Part shown: positions 7,238-7,968 of the stretch, in pieces
How positions within the stretch are numbered: the stretch's first letter is position 1
Layout: the number at the start of each line of letters is the position of its first letter
Assembly (NCBI GenBank): GCA_021738105.1
Contig: JAIPCS010000154.1
Location: forward strand, 1 to 7,968
DNA length: 7,968 bases
Reading direction: 5' to 3'
Origin: Sulfuritalea sp.
GTDB lineage: Bacteria; Pseudomonadota; Gammaproteobacteria; Burkholderiales; Rhodocyclaceae
Program-made: the position numbers and the translations under genes
Notes under the pieces: model-generated
Database searches by the model: none
Told to the model about the DNA's origin: nothing
Seen by the model: the letters and a program-made list of their open reading frames with translations, nothing else

Positions 7238-7927
7238 ATGAGTTACACACTGCACATCGCCAACAAAAACTATTCCTCGTGGTCGTTGCGCCCCTGGGTG
7301 CTGATGCGTGCTCGCGACATTGCCTTCAAGGAAGTGCTGCATCATTTCACTCCGGGAGACACGCCGGATTTTCGTCCACAGGCGCCGGCCGGCAAAGTGC
7401 CCTGGCTGGTCGACGGCGACACCCGGGTATGGGACACGCTGGCGATTGCCGAGTATCTCGCCGAGCGTCATTCCGGCGTCTGGCCGGCGGATGACGCAGC
7501 CCGCACCTGGGCGCGTTGCGCTGCCGCCGAAATGCATTCCGGATTCTTCGCCCTGCGCAACGACCACGGCATGAATGTCGGTGTCCGCGTCGCGGTCACC
7601 AAACGCTCACCCGCACTGCTGGCCGACATCGCCCGCATTGAAGCCCTGTGGAGCGAGGGCCTGACGCGCTTCGGCGGCCCCTTCCTCGCCGGCGCGGAGT
7701 TTACCGCCGTCGATGCCTTCTTTGCGCCGGTGGTGTTTCGCTTCCAGACCTTTGGCGTGCCCGTGACCGGCGCTGCCGCGACCTACCTTCAGACCATGCT
7801 GGCCCATCCCGCCATGCAGGAATGGCAGACCGCGGCGCTGGCTGAGGATTTTCGCGACCTGCCGCATGACGAAGAACTGCCGCTGGTCGGTACGGTCACC
7901 GCGGATCTACGGGTACCCGCCCGTTGA
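7238..7927 (+). CDS. Glutathione S-transferase family protein
   Basis: The 229-residue product has the two-domain GST layout. The thioredoxin-like N-terminal domain (about 1-80) has NKNYSSWSLRPWVLMRA (10-26), where a serine of the S-S-W-S stretch (13, 14, 16) is the likely glutathione-activating residue. It also has the cis-proline motif GKVPWLVDG (52-60) and the glutathione gamma-glutamyl contact segment VWDTLAIAEYLAER (64-77). The helical C-terminal domain (about 87-210) includes the FTAVDAFFAPVVFRF segment. The substrate cannot be read from sequence. The ATG at 7238 is chosen because the conserved fold begins right there and GGGGGAAAGG (7224-7233) lies just upstream. In-frame ATGs at 7103 and 7169 would add a non-conserved, basic extension. 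It is cytoplasmic, with no signal peptide. It may be read through from the gcv operon, but its function does not obviously relate to glycine. Confidence 0.9.
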   Translation: MSYTLHIANKNYSSWSLRPWVLMRARDIAFKEVLHHFTPGDTPDFRPQAPAGKVPWLVDGDTRVWDTLAIAEYLAERHSGVWPADDAARTWARCAAAEMHSGFFALRNDHGMNVGVRVAVTKRSPALLADIARIEALWSEGLTRFGGPFLAGAEFTAVDAFFAPVVFRFQTFGVPVTGAAATYLQTMLAHPAMQEWQTAALAEDFRDLPHDEELPLVGTVTADLRVPAR

Positions 7928-7968
7928 AAACCCCGGAACTGCTGGCCCCGGCCGGCTCGCTGGCCATG
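7924..7968 (+). CDS. U32 peptidase-family protein, N-terminal fragment
   Basis: Only the first 15 codons are inside the window. Read from TTG at 7924 they give MKTPELLAPAGSLAM, which is the characteristic opening of U32 family proteins (the TrhP/YegQ and RlhA/YdcP group, involved in tRNA or 23S rRNA hydroxylation in E. coli). The TTG overlaps the GST stop as TTGA, suggesting translational coupling. No strong Shine-Dalgarno is visible and no ATG or GTG alternative precedes the conserved PELLAPAGS. Which subfamily it belongs to cannot be told from this fragment. Confidence 0.7.
   Translation, partial: MKTPELLAPAGSLAM

Overview
The window looks like ordinary chromosome from a GC-rich proteobacterium, most likely a betaproteobacterium. 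The reasons are a lexA gene with an intact CTGT-N8-ACAG operator, a tandem glycine riboswitch directly ahead of gcvT, single-chain E. coli-type GcvP, and the protein sequences as I recognise them by eye. The taxonomic call is inference; no search was run.

Left part (1-1790). lexA lies on the minus strand (80-685), with a perfect SOS box (703-718) just upstream of its start. A divergent plus-strand gene (912-1790) encodes an HDOD-domain protein whose HD catalytic signature is degenerate. The 226-base gap between them holds the SOS box and presumably both promoters.

Centre (1791-7125). This is a complete glycine cleavage operon. A two-aptamer glycine riboswitch (1871-2044) is followed by a short expression platform with a terminator-like stem. 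Then come gcvT (2100-3197), gcvH (3292-3678), gcvP (3686-6595) and a tandem-ACT GcvR-like regulator (6592-7125). P, T and H, together with the lipoamide dehydrogenase L protein (not in this window), oxidise glycine to CO2, ammonia and 5,10-methylene-tetrahydrofolate. GcvP starts 7 bases after gcvH stops, and gcvR overlaps gcvP by ATGA, so those three look translationally linked. gcvT and gcvH are separated by a palindromic CACAGAGG-type repeat.

Right part (7126-7968). A 112-base spacer with two strong hairpins and G-tracts precedes a glutathione S-transferase-family gene (7238-7927). Its stop codon overlaps a TTG start for a U32 peptidase-family gene, which the window edge cuts off after 15 codons.

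I see no clearly new system: no CRISPR array, insertion sequence, phage gene, tRNA or rRNA. The points most worth a second look are regulatory: the expression platform of the riboswitch, the repeat inserted inside the gcv operon, the presence of both a glycine riboswitch and a GcvR-like protein in one operon, and the structured gcvR-GST spacer.
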